Of a stretch of 64,000 nucleotides of DNA, positions 44,948 to 52,679 are shown piece after piece. The notes beneath the pieces were generated by a model. The model worked only from the letters and a program-made list of their open reading frames with translations, made no database searches and had not been told where the DNA came from. The stretch is from Sphingomonas corticis. Its GTDB lineage: Bacteria > Pseudomonadota > Alphaproteobacteria > Sphingomonadales > Sphingomonadaceae. Positions within the stretch are counted from its first letter, which is position 1. Every line of letters begins with the position of its first letter. A program made the translations under genes and the position numbers. The stretch lies in the NCBI RefSeq assembly GCF_012035195.1, contig NZ_JAAVJH010000004.1, positions 124,001 to 188,000 of the forward strand. The letters are read 5' to 3'.

Positions 44948-46291
44948 ATGGTTCACCACGACCCGGGCGCGGGAAAGCGCCTGGACGGCTGGAAATCCAT
45001 CGCCGCCTATTTCAATCGCGACCGCACGACCGTGATGCGCTGGGCCCGCGAGCGCGGCTTGCCGATCCGGCGCATGCCCGGCGGCAAGCAGGGATCGGTG
45101 TTCGCGCTGGAGCACGAGCTGGCGGCGTGGGCGCTTCGCCAGGACGACATCGCCGCACCCGAGGTGTCCCCGGGAGAGGAAGCGCAGCCCGCTTCCCCGG
45201 TGCCGCGTCGAGATCGCCGGATCGGTATCCTGATCGCGGCGACGGCGCTGCTGCTCGCTGTGCTGGGCGGTGGGGCGTGGTGGTGGACGCGGCCGGCCGC
45301 TCCGCGACCGCTGGCGATGCCGGCCGATCCCGCGGTGGCGCGCGACTATGTCGCCGCACGCGACGCATGGGCACGGCGGACGCCCGCCGACCTCGACCGC
45401 GCGATCCGGCTGTACGACGGCGTGATCCGGCGCGCGCCGGGCTTCGCACCCGCCCGTGCCGGGCTGGCGGAGGCGTGGCTGATCCTGCGCGAATATGGCG
45501 AGGCGGACGAGGCGACCGCCTATCGCAATGCGCGGCGGCAGGTCGCGGCGGCCTTCCGCCTCGACGCGGATCTGCCAAGCGCGCACCGCGCGATGGGCTT
45601 CATCGACTATTGGTGGGACGGCAAGCCGGCGAGCGCCACGGCGCATTTCCGGCGCGCGCTGGCGCTCGACGATCGCGACGCGCAAACGCATTTCTGGTTC
45701 GCCAACATGTTGGCCGACCTGGGCCAGGACGCGGCGGCGCAGGCGGAATACGACAAGGCACGGCTGCTGGATCCCGGATCGCGCGTGATCGAGGTGGAGC
45801 AGGCGTGCTCGCACTGGCAGGCCGGGCGCGATGCGCTGGCGCTGCAGCAGCTGACCGCACTGGCGCGCCGCGCGCCCGAGGATGCGACGATCCGCAATTG
45901 CCTGGCGTGGGTGCACATCTCGCGCGGGGACATCGTCGGCTTCACCCGCGCGCTGTCCGAGCGGGCGCGGTTGCGGCGCGAGCCGCGGCTGCTGCGCCTG
46001 GCCGCGCGGATGGAGGAGGCAGTACGGCGCGACCCGGCCGGTGCGGTTCGCGTGCTGGTGGCGGAAGGGCGGCGCGAAATCGCCGCGGGCGAGCGCAAGC
46101 TGCGGGAAACGCCCGCCTTCTACGCCTCCGCCATGGGCGATCGCGCGACGCTGGTCCAATTGTTGACGGAGGCGAGCGACCTGGGCGAGCGCTGGCCCTC
46201 CGTTCCCGTCACCCACCGAATCGCCGCCCGCTGGCGCGGCGACGCGCAGGTGCAGCGGCTGTTGCGCCGGGTCGCCGTGCCCCGCGCCTGA
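44948..46291 (+). CDS. Membrane-anchored HTH / TPR protein
   Basis: A 447-residue protein with unusual architecture. Residues 10-62 form a MerR/excisionase-type winged HTH ('LDGWKSIAAYFNRDRTTVMR', 'VFALEHELAAWAL'), residues 92-113 a single transmembrane helix (ILIAATALLLAVLGGGAW), and the rest a series of TPR-like helical pairs in the periplasm ('AHRAMGFIDYWWDGKPASAT', 'WFANMLADLGQDAAAQAEYD'). The layout recalls CadC-type one-component regulators. GGAG ribosome site. Its targets may be the following AraC-type and glycosidase genes, but nothing proves it. Confidence 0.8.
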   Translation: MVHHDPGAGKRLDGWKSIAAYFNRDRTTVMRWARERGLPIRRMPGGKQGSVFALEHELAAWALRQDDIAAPEVSPGEEAQPASPVPRRDRRIGILIAATALLLAVLGGGAWWWTRPAAPRPLAMPADPAVARDYVAARDAWARRTPADLDRAIRLYDGVIRRAPGFAPARAGLAEAWLILREYGEADEATAYRNARRQVAAAFRLDADLPSAHRAMGFIDYWWDGKPASATAHFRRALALDDRDAQTHFWFANMLADLGQDAAAQAEYDKARLLDPGSRVIEVEQACSHWQAGRDALALQQLTALARRAPEDATIRNCLAWVHISRGDIVGFTRALSERARLRREPRLLRLAARMEEAVRRDPAGAVRVLVAEGRREIAAGERKLRETPAFYASAMGDRATLVQLLTEASDLGERWPSVPVTHRIAARWRGDAQVQRLLRRVAVPRA

Positions 46292-46438
46292 CCCCTCGCG
46301 GACAACGTGCGGCAGCGCAATGCCGCGCTTTGCAACAATTTGCGACATCCCCCCGGCGCCCCCGCTTCGCGACAATGCGGGCGGGCGCAACGATCGGCAC
46401 GGTCGGATCGGCGCCCGCGCGTGAGGGGGGTGGCAACG

Positions 46439-47293
46439 ATGGCGATGGCGGGTCCTAGGCAAGCGCGCGACGGCGGCGCCGTCCGCCCCCTGCCGCCCCC
46501 AAGTGCGGCGACGGGCGTGGCGACGGGCACGTCCCTCTTCACGACGGATGCGCTGGCCCTGGTGTCCCACGCGACGCGCGGGCCCGGGTTCCAGGGCGCG
46601 GGCGCGGCGTCCGACTGGTGGCTGCCGGGGCCGGCGCGGCTGTGCCTGACATTGGGTGAGGGGACGGCGGCGGTGCAGTTGCGCAAGCGGCGCTTCGGTC
46701 CCATCCCGCGGCTCGCCATCATCGGGCCGACCGACCGCGCTCACCGGATCGAGACCGAGAACGCGCGCGTCGTCAGCTTCGCCATCACGCCGCTGGGCTG
46801 GTCGCGGCTGCTGCGCCGGCCCGCCTCACTGTACCGCAACCTCGTCCTGCCGCTCGGCGATCTGGCGCGACCCGCGGTGGCACTGGCGCTGGCGGATGCG
46901 CTGGCCGGCACCGAACCGGTCGGCAGCACCGCGCTGGACGACCTGCTGACCCCACTCGCGCCGCCGCATCGCGACGATGCGCTGATTCTGCAACTGGCGC
47001 GGCTGGTGGACGATCCCACCACGCACCAGGTGCGCGACATGCACGTTCGCCTCGGCATCTCCGAGGCGCGGCTGCGCTCGCTGGCGCTGCGGCATTTCGG
47101 ATCGCCGACCAAGATCCTGCTTCGTCACGCGCGCTTCCTGCGCTCGCTGGCGCGGGTCGACTATACGCCCGGCCGCAATTCCTACGCCGACATCGATCCG
47201 ACCTACCACGACGTGTCGCACTTCCTGCGCGATGCCGACTACTTCCTCGGCACCACCCCGCGCCGCTTCCGGTTGCTATCGTCGCAGCACTGA
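46439..47293 (+). CDS. AraC-type transcription regulator with N-terminal DUF6597-like domain
   Basis: A 284-residue regulator. The N-terminal half (residues 30-150) is a cupin-like sensing region ('WWLPGPARLCLTLGEGTAAV', 'RRFGPIPRLAIIGPTDRAHR') and the C-terminal part an AraC HTH pair ('RDMHVRLGISEARLRSLALR', 'SPTKILLRHARFLRSL', 'YHDVSHFLRDADYFLGTTPR'). The last motif matches the second HTH of AraC proteins. ATG 46439 has a GAGGGGGG site; an earlier ATG at 46307 would add 44 Arg-rich residues and is unlikely. Lies 55 bases before the GH43 gene, probably its regulator. Confidence 0.85.
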   Translation: MAMAGPRQARDGGAVRPLPPPSAATGVATGTSLFTTDALALVSHATRGPGFQGAGAASDWWLPGPARLCLTLGEGTAAVQLRKRRFGPIPRLAIIGPTDRAHRIETENARVVSFAITPLGWSRLLRRPASLYRNLVLPLGDLARPAVALALADALAGTEPVGSTALDDLLTPLAPPHRDDALILQLARLVDDPTTHQVRDMHVRLGISEARLRSLALRHFGSPTKILLRHARFLRSLARVDYTPGRNSYADIDPTYHDVSHFLRDADYFLGTTPRRFRLLSSQH

Positions 47294-47348
47294 CGCCAGC
47301 GACATCAAGCGGTTGCGGCGCGCCGGACCGGCTGGCAGGTTCGCGGCC

Positions 47349-48371
47349 ATGGTTCTCCTGCGTCCGGTGTCCGCCCTCGCCCTGCTGCTGCCGCTGCTCG
47401 CCGCGCGGGGGGACGTGACGCCGCACAATCCGATCGTCTCGGGATGGTACGCCGATCCCGAGATCCGGCGCTTCGCCGGCCGCTACTGGATCTATCCGAC
47501 GACGTCGCAGGCACCCGCCGACGCGCCTGCGCCGACGCTGAACGCGCGGCAGCGCGCCATGCGTGCGCGCGCCGGCATCCGCCCGGCGTTCCTGACGCAG
47601 ACCTATCTCGACGCCTTCTCCTCCACCGACCTGGTGCACTGGACGAAGCATCGCCGCATCCTGGATACCCGCGGCGTCGCCTGGGCGGCCTATGCGATTT
47701 GGGCGCCGTCGGCGATCCGCGCCAATGGGCGCTACTACCTCTTCTTCGGCGCGAACGACGTGCACGAGGGCGAGGTCGGCGGGATCGGTGTCGCCGTGGC
47801 CGACCGGCCGGAGGGGCCGTTTCGCGACCTGATCGGCAGGCCGCTGATCGGCGGCATCCACAACGGCGCGCAGCCGATCGACCAGTTCGCCTATCGCGAC
47901 GACGACGGGCGGCTCTACCTCTATTACGGCGGCTGGGGACACCTGAACGTGGTGCGTCTGGCGCCCGACCTCACGCGCCTGCTGCCGCATGATGACGGCA
48001 CCATGTTCAAGGAGATCACCCCGCCCGGCTACGTCGAGGGATCGTTCGTCGTGAAGCGGCGCGGGACCTATTACCTGATGTGGTCGGAGGGCGGCTGGAC
48101 CGGGCCGGACTATCGCGTCGCCTATGCCACCGGGCCGAGCGCGTTGGGTCCGTTCACGAAGCGCGGCACGATCCTGGCGCAGGACGATCGCGTGGCGCGC
48201 GGGGCGGGGCACCATTCGGTGATCGCGGAGCCGGGCAGCGACCGCTGGTGGATCGCCTATCACCGCCGTCCGCTGGCGGAGACGAAGGGCGACCATCGCG
48301 TGCTGGCGATCGATCGGCTGCATTTCGACGCGGACGGGTCGATCCGACCCGTGGTGATGACCGGCCGCTGA
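47349..48371 (+). CDS. Secreted GH43 family glycosidase
   Basis: Five-bladed propeller glycosidase of 340 residues. Signal peptide (LRPVSALALLLPLLAARG), then 'NPIVSGWYADPEI' with the catalytic base Asp36, the distinctive GH43 start. 'IWAPSAIRANGRYYLFFGAN' and 'PIDQFAYRDDDGRLYLYYGG' bear the second acid residue, and 'YVEGSFVVKRRGTYYLMWSE' carries the catalytic Glu. Family enzymes are arabinofuranosidases or xylosidases. It is convergent with the second GH92 gene (stops one base apart), so mixed arabino/manno glycans are possible targets. Confidence 0.9.
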   Translation: MVLLRPVSALALLLPLLAARGDVTPHNPIVSGWYADPEIRRFAGRYWIYPTTSQAPADAPAPTLNARQRAMRARAGIRPAFLTQTYLDAFSSTDLVHWTKHRRILDTRGVAWAAYAIWAPSAIRANGRYYLFFGANDVHEGEVGGIGVAVADRPEGPFRDLIGRPLIGGIHNGAQPIDQFAYRDDDGRLYLYYGGWGHLNVVRLAPDLTRLLPHDDGTMFKEITPPGYVEGSFVVKRRGTYYLMWSEGGWTGPDYRVAYATGPSALGPFTKRGTILAQDDRVARGAGHHSVIAEPGSDRWWIAYHRRPLAETKGDHRVLAIDRLHFDADGSIRPVVMTGR

Positions 48372-48372
48372 G

Positions 48373-50673
48373 CTACCGCGCCGGCGCGCTCATCGAGAAG
48401 GGAGCGGCCTCCGGTGCCGAGGCCCAGCGCGACGGTTTCGGCCCCATGACGAAGCGCAGCGTGCCGCCGCGCTGGAGCGCCTCGCGCGTCAGATAGGCCT
48501 TGTCGTGCGCACGCCCGTCCAGCGTCACCGACTGGACGTAGACGTTACCCGGCGCGTTGTTCTCCGCCTCGATCGTCAGCGTGCGGCCGTTCGGCATCGC
48601 CATCCGCACCCGGCGGAACAGCGGGCTGCCGATCGCATATTCGCCGGTCGCCGGCGTGACGGGATAGAAGCCGAGCGCGGAGAAGACGTACCAGGCGCTG
48701 GTCTGTCCGTTGTCCTCGTCCCCGGGATAGCCATCGGGCGCGGCCGAGTAGAGCCGGCGCATCACATCGCGCACGTGGAACTGCGTCTTCCACGGCGCGC
48801 CGGCCCAGTCGTAGAGATAGATCATGTGCTGGATCGGCTGGTTGCCGTGGGCGTACTGGCCCATGTCGACGATCTGCATCTCGCGGATCTCGTGGATCGT
48901 CTGGCCGTAATAGCTGTCGTCGAACAGCGGCGGCGTGGTGAAGATCGCGTCGAGCCGCCGCACGAAGGCATCGCGGCCGCCCATCAGGTCGATCAGCCCC
49001 TGCACGTCCTGCATCACCGACCAGCTGTAGTGCAGCGCGTTGCCCTCGGTGAAGGCGTCGCCCCATTTCAGCGGGTTGAACGGCGTCTGCCAGCTGCCGT
49101 CGGCGTTGCGCCCGCGCATCCAGCCGGTCTGCGCGTCGTACAGCTTGCGATAGTTCTGCGCCTGTGCCGCGTATTTCGCCGCGTCCTGCGTCTTGCCGAG
49201 CGCGGCGGCGAGGCGGGAAAGCGAGAAATCGGCGGTGGCATATTCCAGCGTCCGCGCCGCGCTCTCGTCGATGCCGACGCCGTAGGGGACGTAGCCCAGG
49301 CGATTGTAAAGCTCGACGCCTTCGCGCCCGACCGCCGCGATCGTCTTGCCCTTCGCGTCGCGCGGACGGCCCTCGGACGTGGTCGCGTTCTTGACCATCG
49401 CCTCGTACAGCGTCTCCACGTCGAAGCCGCGCACGCCGTTCACATAGGCGTCGGCGATGATGTTCGCCGAGTTCGAGCCGATCATCACGTCGCGGTAGCC
49501 GGGGCTCGCCCACTCGGGCAGCCAGCCGCCCTCGCGATAGGTGTTCGCCAGACCCTGCATGATCTCCCCGTCCCGCGCGGGATCGGTCAGCGCGAAGAAC
49601 GGGAAGACGGCGCGCCACGTGTCCCAGAAGCCGTTGTCGGTGAACAGCGGACCATCGTGCACCTTGCCGTCATAGGGGCTGTAGTGGACCTGCCGCCCGC
49701 GCCCGTCGATCTCGTGGAACATGCGCGGGAACAGCAGCATGCGGTAGAGCGCGGAATAGAAGGTGCGGCGCGCGTCGAGGTCGGGATCGTCCACCTCCAC
49801 CCGCGCGAAGCGCCGCTCCCACGCCGCCTTCGCCTTCGTCCGCGTCGCGTCGAAGCTGTCGCCGCCCACCTCGCGCCGCAGGTTCAGCTCGGCCTGTTCC
49901 AGGCTGATGAAGGACGAGGCGGCCTTCACGACCACCTGATCCCCCTTCTTCGTGCGGAAGCTGACCACCGCGCCGACGTGCCCGCCCTCCGCGGTGCGGC
50001 GGTCGCGCAGCTGGCCGTTCTCGTCCCACGTGCGCGTGACGGTGAACGGCCGGTCGAATTCCAGCACGAACCAGCTGCGGAAGTTGCCCGGCACGCCGCC
50101 CGAGTTGTTGCGCACATAGCCGGTGATCCGCCGCCGCGCGGGATCGACCGCGACCATCGATCCCTCGTCATAGGCGTCGAGCAGGATGTGCGCGTCGTCG
50201 CTTTCGGGAAAGGTGAAGCGGAATTGCGCGGCGCGCTCCGTCGGCGTCACCTCGGCGGTGACGTCGTAGTCGGCGAGATAGACCTTGTAGGAATAGGGAC
50301 GCGCTACCTCCGCCTTGTGGCTGAACCAGCTGGCGCGCTCCTGCTGCTTCAGCCGGACCGGGCCCGTCATCGCCATCAGCTCGAACGCGGCATAGTCGTT
50401 CATCCAGGGGCTGGCCTGGTGCGTCTGCTTGATCCCGCTGATCTTCGTCGCGTCGTAGGTATAGCCCCAGCCGTTGCCCATCTTCCCCGTCACCGGCGTG
50501 TAGAAGTTCATGCCGAACGGCACGGCGACGGCGGGGTAGGTGTTGCCGTACGACAGTTCGTAGCTTGAATCGGTGCCCATCAGCGGGTTGGCGAGATCGA
50601 CGGAGGAGATTTCCTGCGCGGCGGCGGGGGCGGCGAGCGCCAGCAGCGACGCCAGGATCCTCTTCACCGCCAT
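48373..50673 (-). CDS. Secreted GH92 family glycosidase, second copy
   Basis: A 766-residue GH92 enzyme. Signal peptide (AVKRILASLLALAAPAAA, cleavage before QEI), 'NPLMGTDSSYELSYGNTYPA' in the N-domain, 'FTDNGFWDTWRAVFPFFALT' and 'GDEDNGQTSAWYVFSALGFY', with the catalytic-region acidic residues intact. It differs from the GH92 at 2117 both in N-terminal sequence ('THQASPWMNDY' in place of 'THFSGAGHSDL') and in sugar-binding loops, so a different linkage preference is likely. Own ribosome site. Tail-to-tail with the GH43 gene. Confidence 0.9.
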   Translation of the reverse strand: MAVKRILASLLALAAPAAAQEISSVDLANPLMGTDSSYELSYGNTYPAVAVPFGMNFYTPVTGKMGNGWGYTYDATKISGIKQTHQASPWMNDYAAFELMAMTGPVRLKQQERASWFSHKAEVARPYSYKVYLADYDVTAEVTPTERAAQFRFTFPESDDAHILLDAYDEGSMVAVDPARRRITGYVRNNSGGVPGNFRSWFVLEFDRPFTVTRTWDENGQLRDRRTAEGGHVGAVVSFRTKKGDQVVVKAASSFISLEQAELNLRREVGGDSFDATRTKAKAAWERRFARVEVDDPDLDARRTFYSALYRMLLFPRMFHEIDGRGRQVHYSPYDGKVHDGPLFTDNGFWDTWRAVFPFFALTDPARDGEIMQGLANTYREGGWLPEWASPGYRDVMIGSNSANIIADAYVNGVRGFDVETLYEAMVKNATTSEGRPRDAKGKTIAAVGREGVELYNRLGYVPYGVGIDESAARTLEYATADFSLSRLAAALGKTQDAAKYAAQAQNYRKLYDAQTGWMRGRNADGSWQTPFNPLKWGDAFTEGNALHYSWSVMQDVQGLIDLMGGRDAFVRRLDAIFTTPPLFDDSYYGQTIHEIREMQIVDMGQYAHGNQPIQHMIYLYDWAGAPWKTQFHVRDVMRRLYSAAPDGYPGDEDNGQTSAWYVFSALGFYPVTPATGEYAIGSPLFRRVRMAMPNGRTLTIEAENNAPGNVYVQSVTLDGRAHDKAYLTREALQRGGTLRFVMGPKPSRWASAPEAAPFSMSAPAR

Positions 50674-50767
50674 GCTCCTTCTCCCGTCCGATCATCACCT
50701 TAGCCGCCGGTGCGGCAAAGGCCATGGCGATTGGCCATTCGTGCCGTCACCGGCTAGGAAATGCGGC

Positions 50768-51340
50768 ATGAGGAACAGGCAGGTCCGGCTGATCGCCGCC
50801 GTGGCGCCCGTGGCGCTACTCACCGCGGCGGCGCGCGATGCGGAGACGCGCACGGTGGGCGCATGGGCGGTGACGACCAGCGCGGACGGCGACGGCTGTT
50901 TTCTGTCGCGCGACTACGACCGGCCGGGCGCGACGACGCTGCTGCTGGGGCTCGACCGCGCGGGCCGCAACCATGTGTCCGTGCTGAACCGCAACTGGTC
51001 GATCAAGCCCAAGGACCGGCTGGCGCTGACGTTCCGGCTGTCGCGCGGCGGCTACGTCGACCAGGCGTCGGTGGGCATGGCATCGGACGGGAAGCGCGGC
51101 TTCGTCACGGCGTTCGAGACGCGCTTCCCGCGCTATTTCGCGGCGTCGACGGCGCTGGCGATCTTCCGCGGCACCGTGCCGGTCGAGCGGTTGCCGCTGG
51201 ACGGCAGCGGCGCGGCGGTGGCGGCGTTGCGGCAGTGCGTCGCCGCGCTGGGCGACGCGCCGGCGCGACCGAAGGAACACGGCGCGCGCATCCCCAAGGA
51301 TCCGTTCGCGAAGAACGCGGACCGCGAATCAAGGGATTAG
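50768..51340 (+). CDS. Secreted hypothetical protein, 190 residues
   Basis: Unrecognised exported protein. Signal peptide in residues 1-22 (RLIAAVAPVALLTAAA), then a beta-rich domain ('TVGAWAVTTSADGDGCFLSR', 'LSRGGYVDQASVGMASDGKR') with two cysteines (in GDGC and RQC). The 'vGaW...Cfl' opening recalls the IalB-like or related envelope domains seen in alphaproteobacteria, but the similarity is loose. Basic C-terminal tail. AGGAAATG site before the ATG. Confidence 0.65.
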   Translation: MRNRQVRLIAAVAPVALLTAAARDAETRTVGAWAVTTSADGDGCFLSRDYDRPGATTLLLGLDRAGRNHVSVLNRNWSIKPKDRLALTFRLSRGGYVDQASVGMASDGKRGFVTAFETRFPRYFAASTALAIFRGTVPVERLPLDGSGAAVAALRQCVAALGDAPARPKEHGARIPKDPFAKNADRESRD

Positions 51341-51482
51341 CGAATCCCATCGCCGCCCGCGGCAGCACGATCGCGCGCCTCCGCTGGACGGAAGCCAGGC
51401 ACGGCCCGCCGGAATCCGGATTGTGGGAACGCGGCGGCGTCGGCTTGGTTGTTGCAGTTGGTTAACGACTGGAAGACCTGCC

Positions 51483-51791
51483 ATGTATCCTTTTGCGTCC
51501 AAGCTCGCCCCCGCGGCGATCCTCCTCGTCGGTGGCGTCGCCCTGTCGGGTTGCGCCACCAAGTCCTACGTGCGCGAGCAGATCGCCCCCGTGAGCCAGC
51601 GCGTCGACACGCTGGAAGCGCGGCTGCAGGAGACCGACACCACCGCCAAGTCCGCGCTGGCGGCGGCACAGGCGGCGGCCGGGCAGGCGCAGGGCAACGG
51701 CCAGCGGCTCGACCAGCTGAACGGCCGGGTGGACGGCGTCGAGCAGCGGCTCCAGGCGCAGGAGTCGCGCCCCAAGCGCCCGCGCCACTGA
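51483..51791 (+). CDS. Small coiled-coil lipoprotein
   Basis: A 102-residue lipoprotein with a lipobox (LSGC, Cys24 after LLVGGVA) and a long heptad-rich helix from about 35 to 95 ('ISQRVDTLEARLQ'-like: VSQRVDTLEARLQETDTTAK, 'QRLDQLNGRVDGVEQRLQAQ'). It would anchor in the outer membrane and form coiled-coil oligomers in the periplasm, like Lpp or alanine-zipper proteins. Basic C-terminal end (RPKRPRH) could touch peptidoglycan or nucleic acid. It precedes an L,D-transpeptidase gene, a plausible partner for envelope attachment. Terminator follows. Confidence 0.82.
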   Translation: MYPFASKLAPAAILLVGGVALSGCATKSYVREQIAPVSQRVDTLEARLQETDTTAKSALAAAQAAAGQAQGNGQRLDQLNGRVDGVEQRLQAQESRPKRPRH

Positions 51792-51819
51792 TCGCCGCCC
51801 CCTTCCTCCCACGTCGATC

Positions 51820-51846
51820 GGCCGCTTCCGTCCGGAAGCGGCCTTT
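51820..51846 (+). terminator. Rho-independent terminator after lipoprotein gene
   Basis: Perfect 10-bp stem (GGCCGCTTCC at 51820-51829, GGAAGCGGCC at 51834-51843) with a 4-base loop and TTT. It lies 28 bases after the lipoprotein stop and 25 before the transpeptidase start. Confidence 0.85.
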
Positions 51847-51870
51847 CCCCGTTCCGGCTCTCGCTGATCG

Positions 51871-52521
51871 ATGACCCTGCTGCTGCGGGCGCTGGCCTGC
51901 CTCTGTCTCTCTGTCCCGGTCGCCTCCGCGCAGACACTGCCGGTCGATCCGTCGGTGTTCGATCCGGCCGCCCCCTCCGACGGGGCGACACGCGTTGCCG
52001 ACTGGGTGGCAGGATCGAAGGACAACCACGCCCTGCCCTATGCGATCATCGACAAGGCGAGCGCGTCGCTGCACCTGTTCGACGGGAAGGGGCGGTCGCT
52101 GGCGCGGGTGCCCGTGCTGATCGGGATCGCACCGGGCGACGAGGCCAGCCCCGGCGTCGGCAGCAAGAAGCTGGCGGAAATCGGCCCGGCGGAGAAGACA
52201 ACCCCGGCGGGCCGCTTCCTCGCCAAGTTCGGCCTCGCCGTGGGCAAGGAGCGCATTCTCTGGGTGGATTACGCCACGTCGGTGGCGATCCATCCGATCC
52301 CCGGTGACGCGGCCAAGGTGGAGCGGCGGCGCGAGCGGATGCTGTCGCCGACGCCCGACGACAATCGCATCACCTTCGGCTGCATCAACGTGCCGCGCGC
52401 CTTCTACGCGAAGGTGCTGCGTCCGGCGTTCCAGCGCCGCGGCGGCTACGTCTACATCCTGCCCGACGAGAAGCCGCTGGAGGATGTCTTCCCCCGCATC
52501 CGGATGCAGCCGCCGGCCTGA
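51871..52521 (+). CDS. L,D-transpeptidase (YkuD fold)
   Basis: Exported 216-residue enzyme with signal peptide (LLLRALACLCLSVPVASA). YkuD catalytic elements: His141 in 'VAIHPIPG' and Cys171 in 'RITFGCINV', where the family norm is [S/T]-H-G-C-h-N; here Phe replaces the His of that motif. 'TPAGRFLAKFG' is the usual glycine loop. It would make 3-3 crosslinks in peptidoglycan or attach proteins such as the preceding lipoprotein. The Phe substitution occurs in some family members and needs a check of activity. Confidence 0.82.
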   Translation: MTLLLRALACLCLSVPVASAQTLPVDPSVFDPAAPSDGATRVADWVAGSKDNHALPYAIIDKASASLHLFDGKGRSLARVPVLIGIAPGDEASPGVGSKKLAEIGPAEKTTPAGRFLAKFGLAVGKERILWVDYATSVAIHPIPGDAAKVERRRERMLSPTPDDNRITFGCINVPRAFYAKVLRPAFQRRGGYVYILPDEKPLEDVFPRIRMQPPA

Positions 52522-52637
52522 TCGCCGCTATGCCGGCCCTGCCGGGTCGCGTACCCGCGCGTGGCTCCCCCGTAAGGAATCGTTGCGCCTCCCGCCGGGA
52601 GATTGACCCGACACCGCCGACCCGACAGGTCGTCGCT

Positions 52638-52656
52638 ACTGCGAGTCAATCTTAAG
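52638..52656 (+). promoter_or_regulatory. Possible Fur box upstream of siderophore receptor
   Basis: ACTGCGAGTCAATCTTAAG matches the classic Fur-box pattern (ATTGAGAATCATTCTCAAT) at 13 of 19 positions by eye, 24 bases before the ATG of the TonB receptor. A Fur-type repressor site would make this an iron-limited gene. Moderate match only. Confidence 0.4.
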
Positions 52657-52679
52657 AAGAGCGGGGAGCTCAGCCACCT

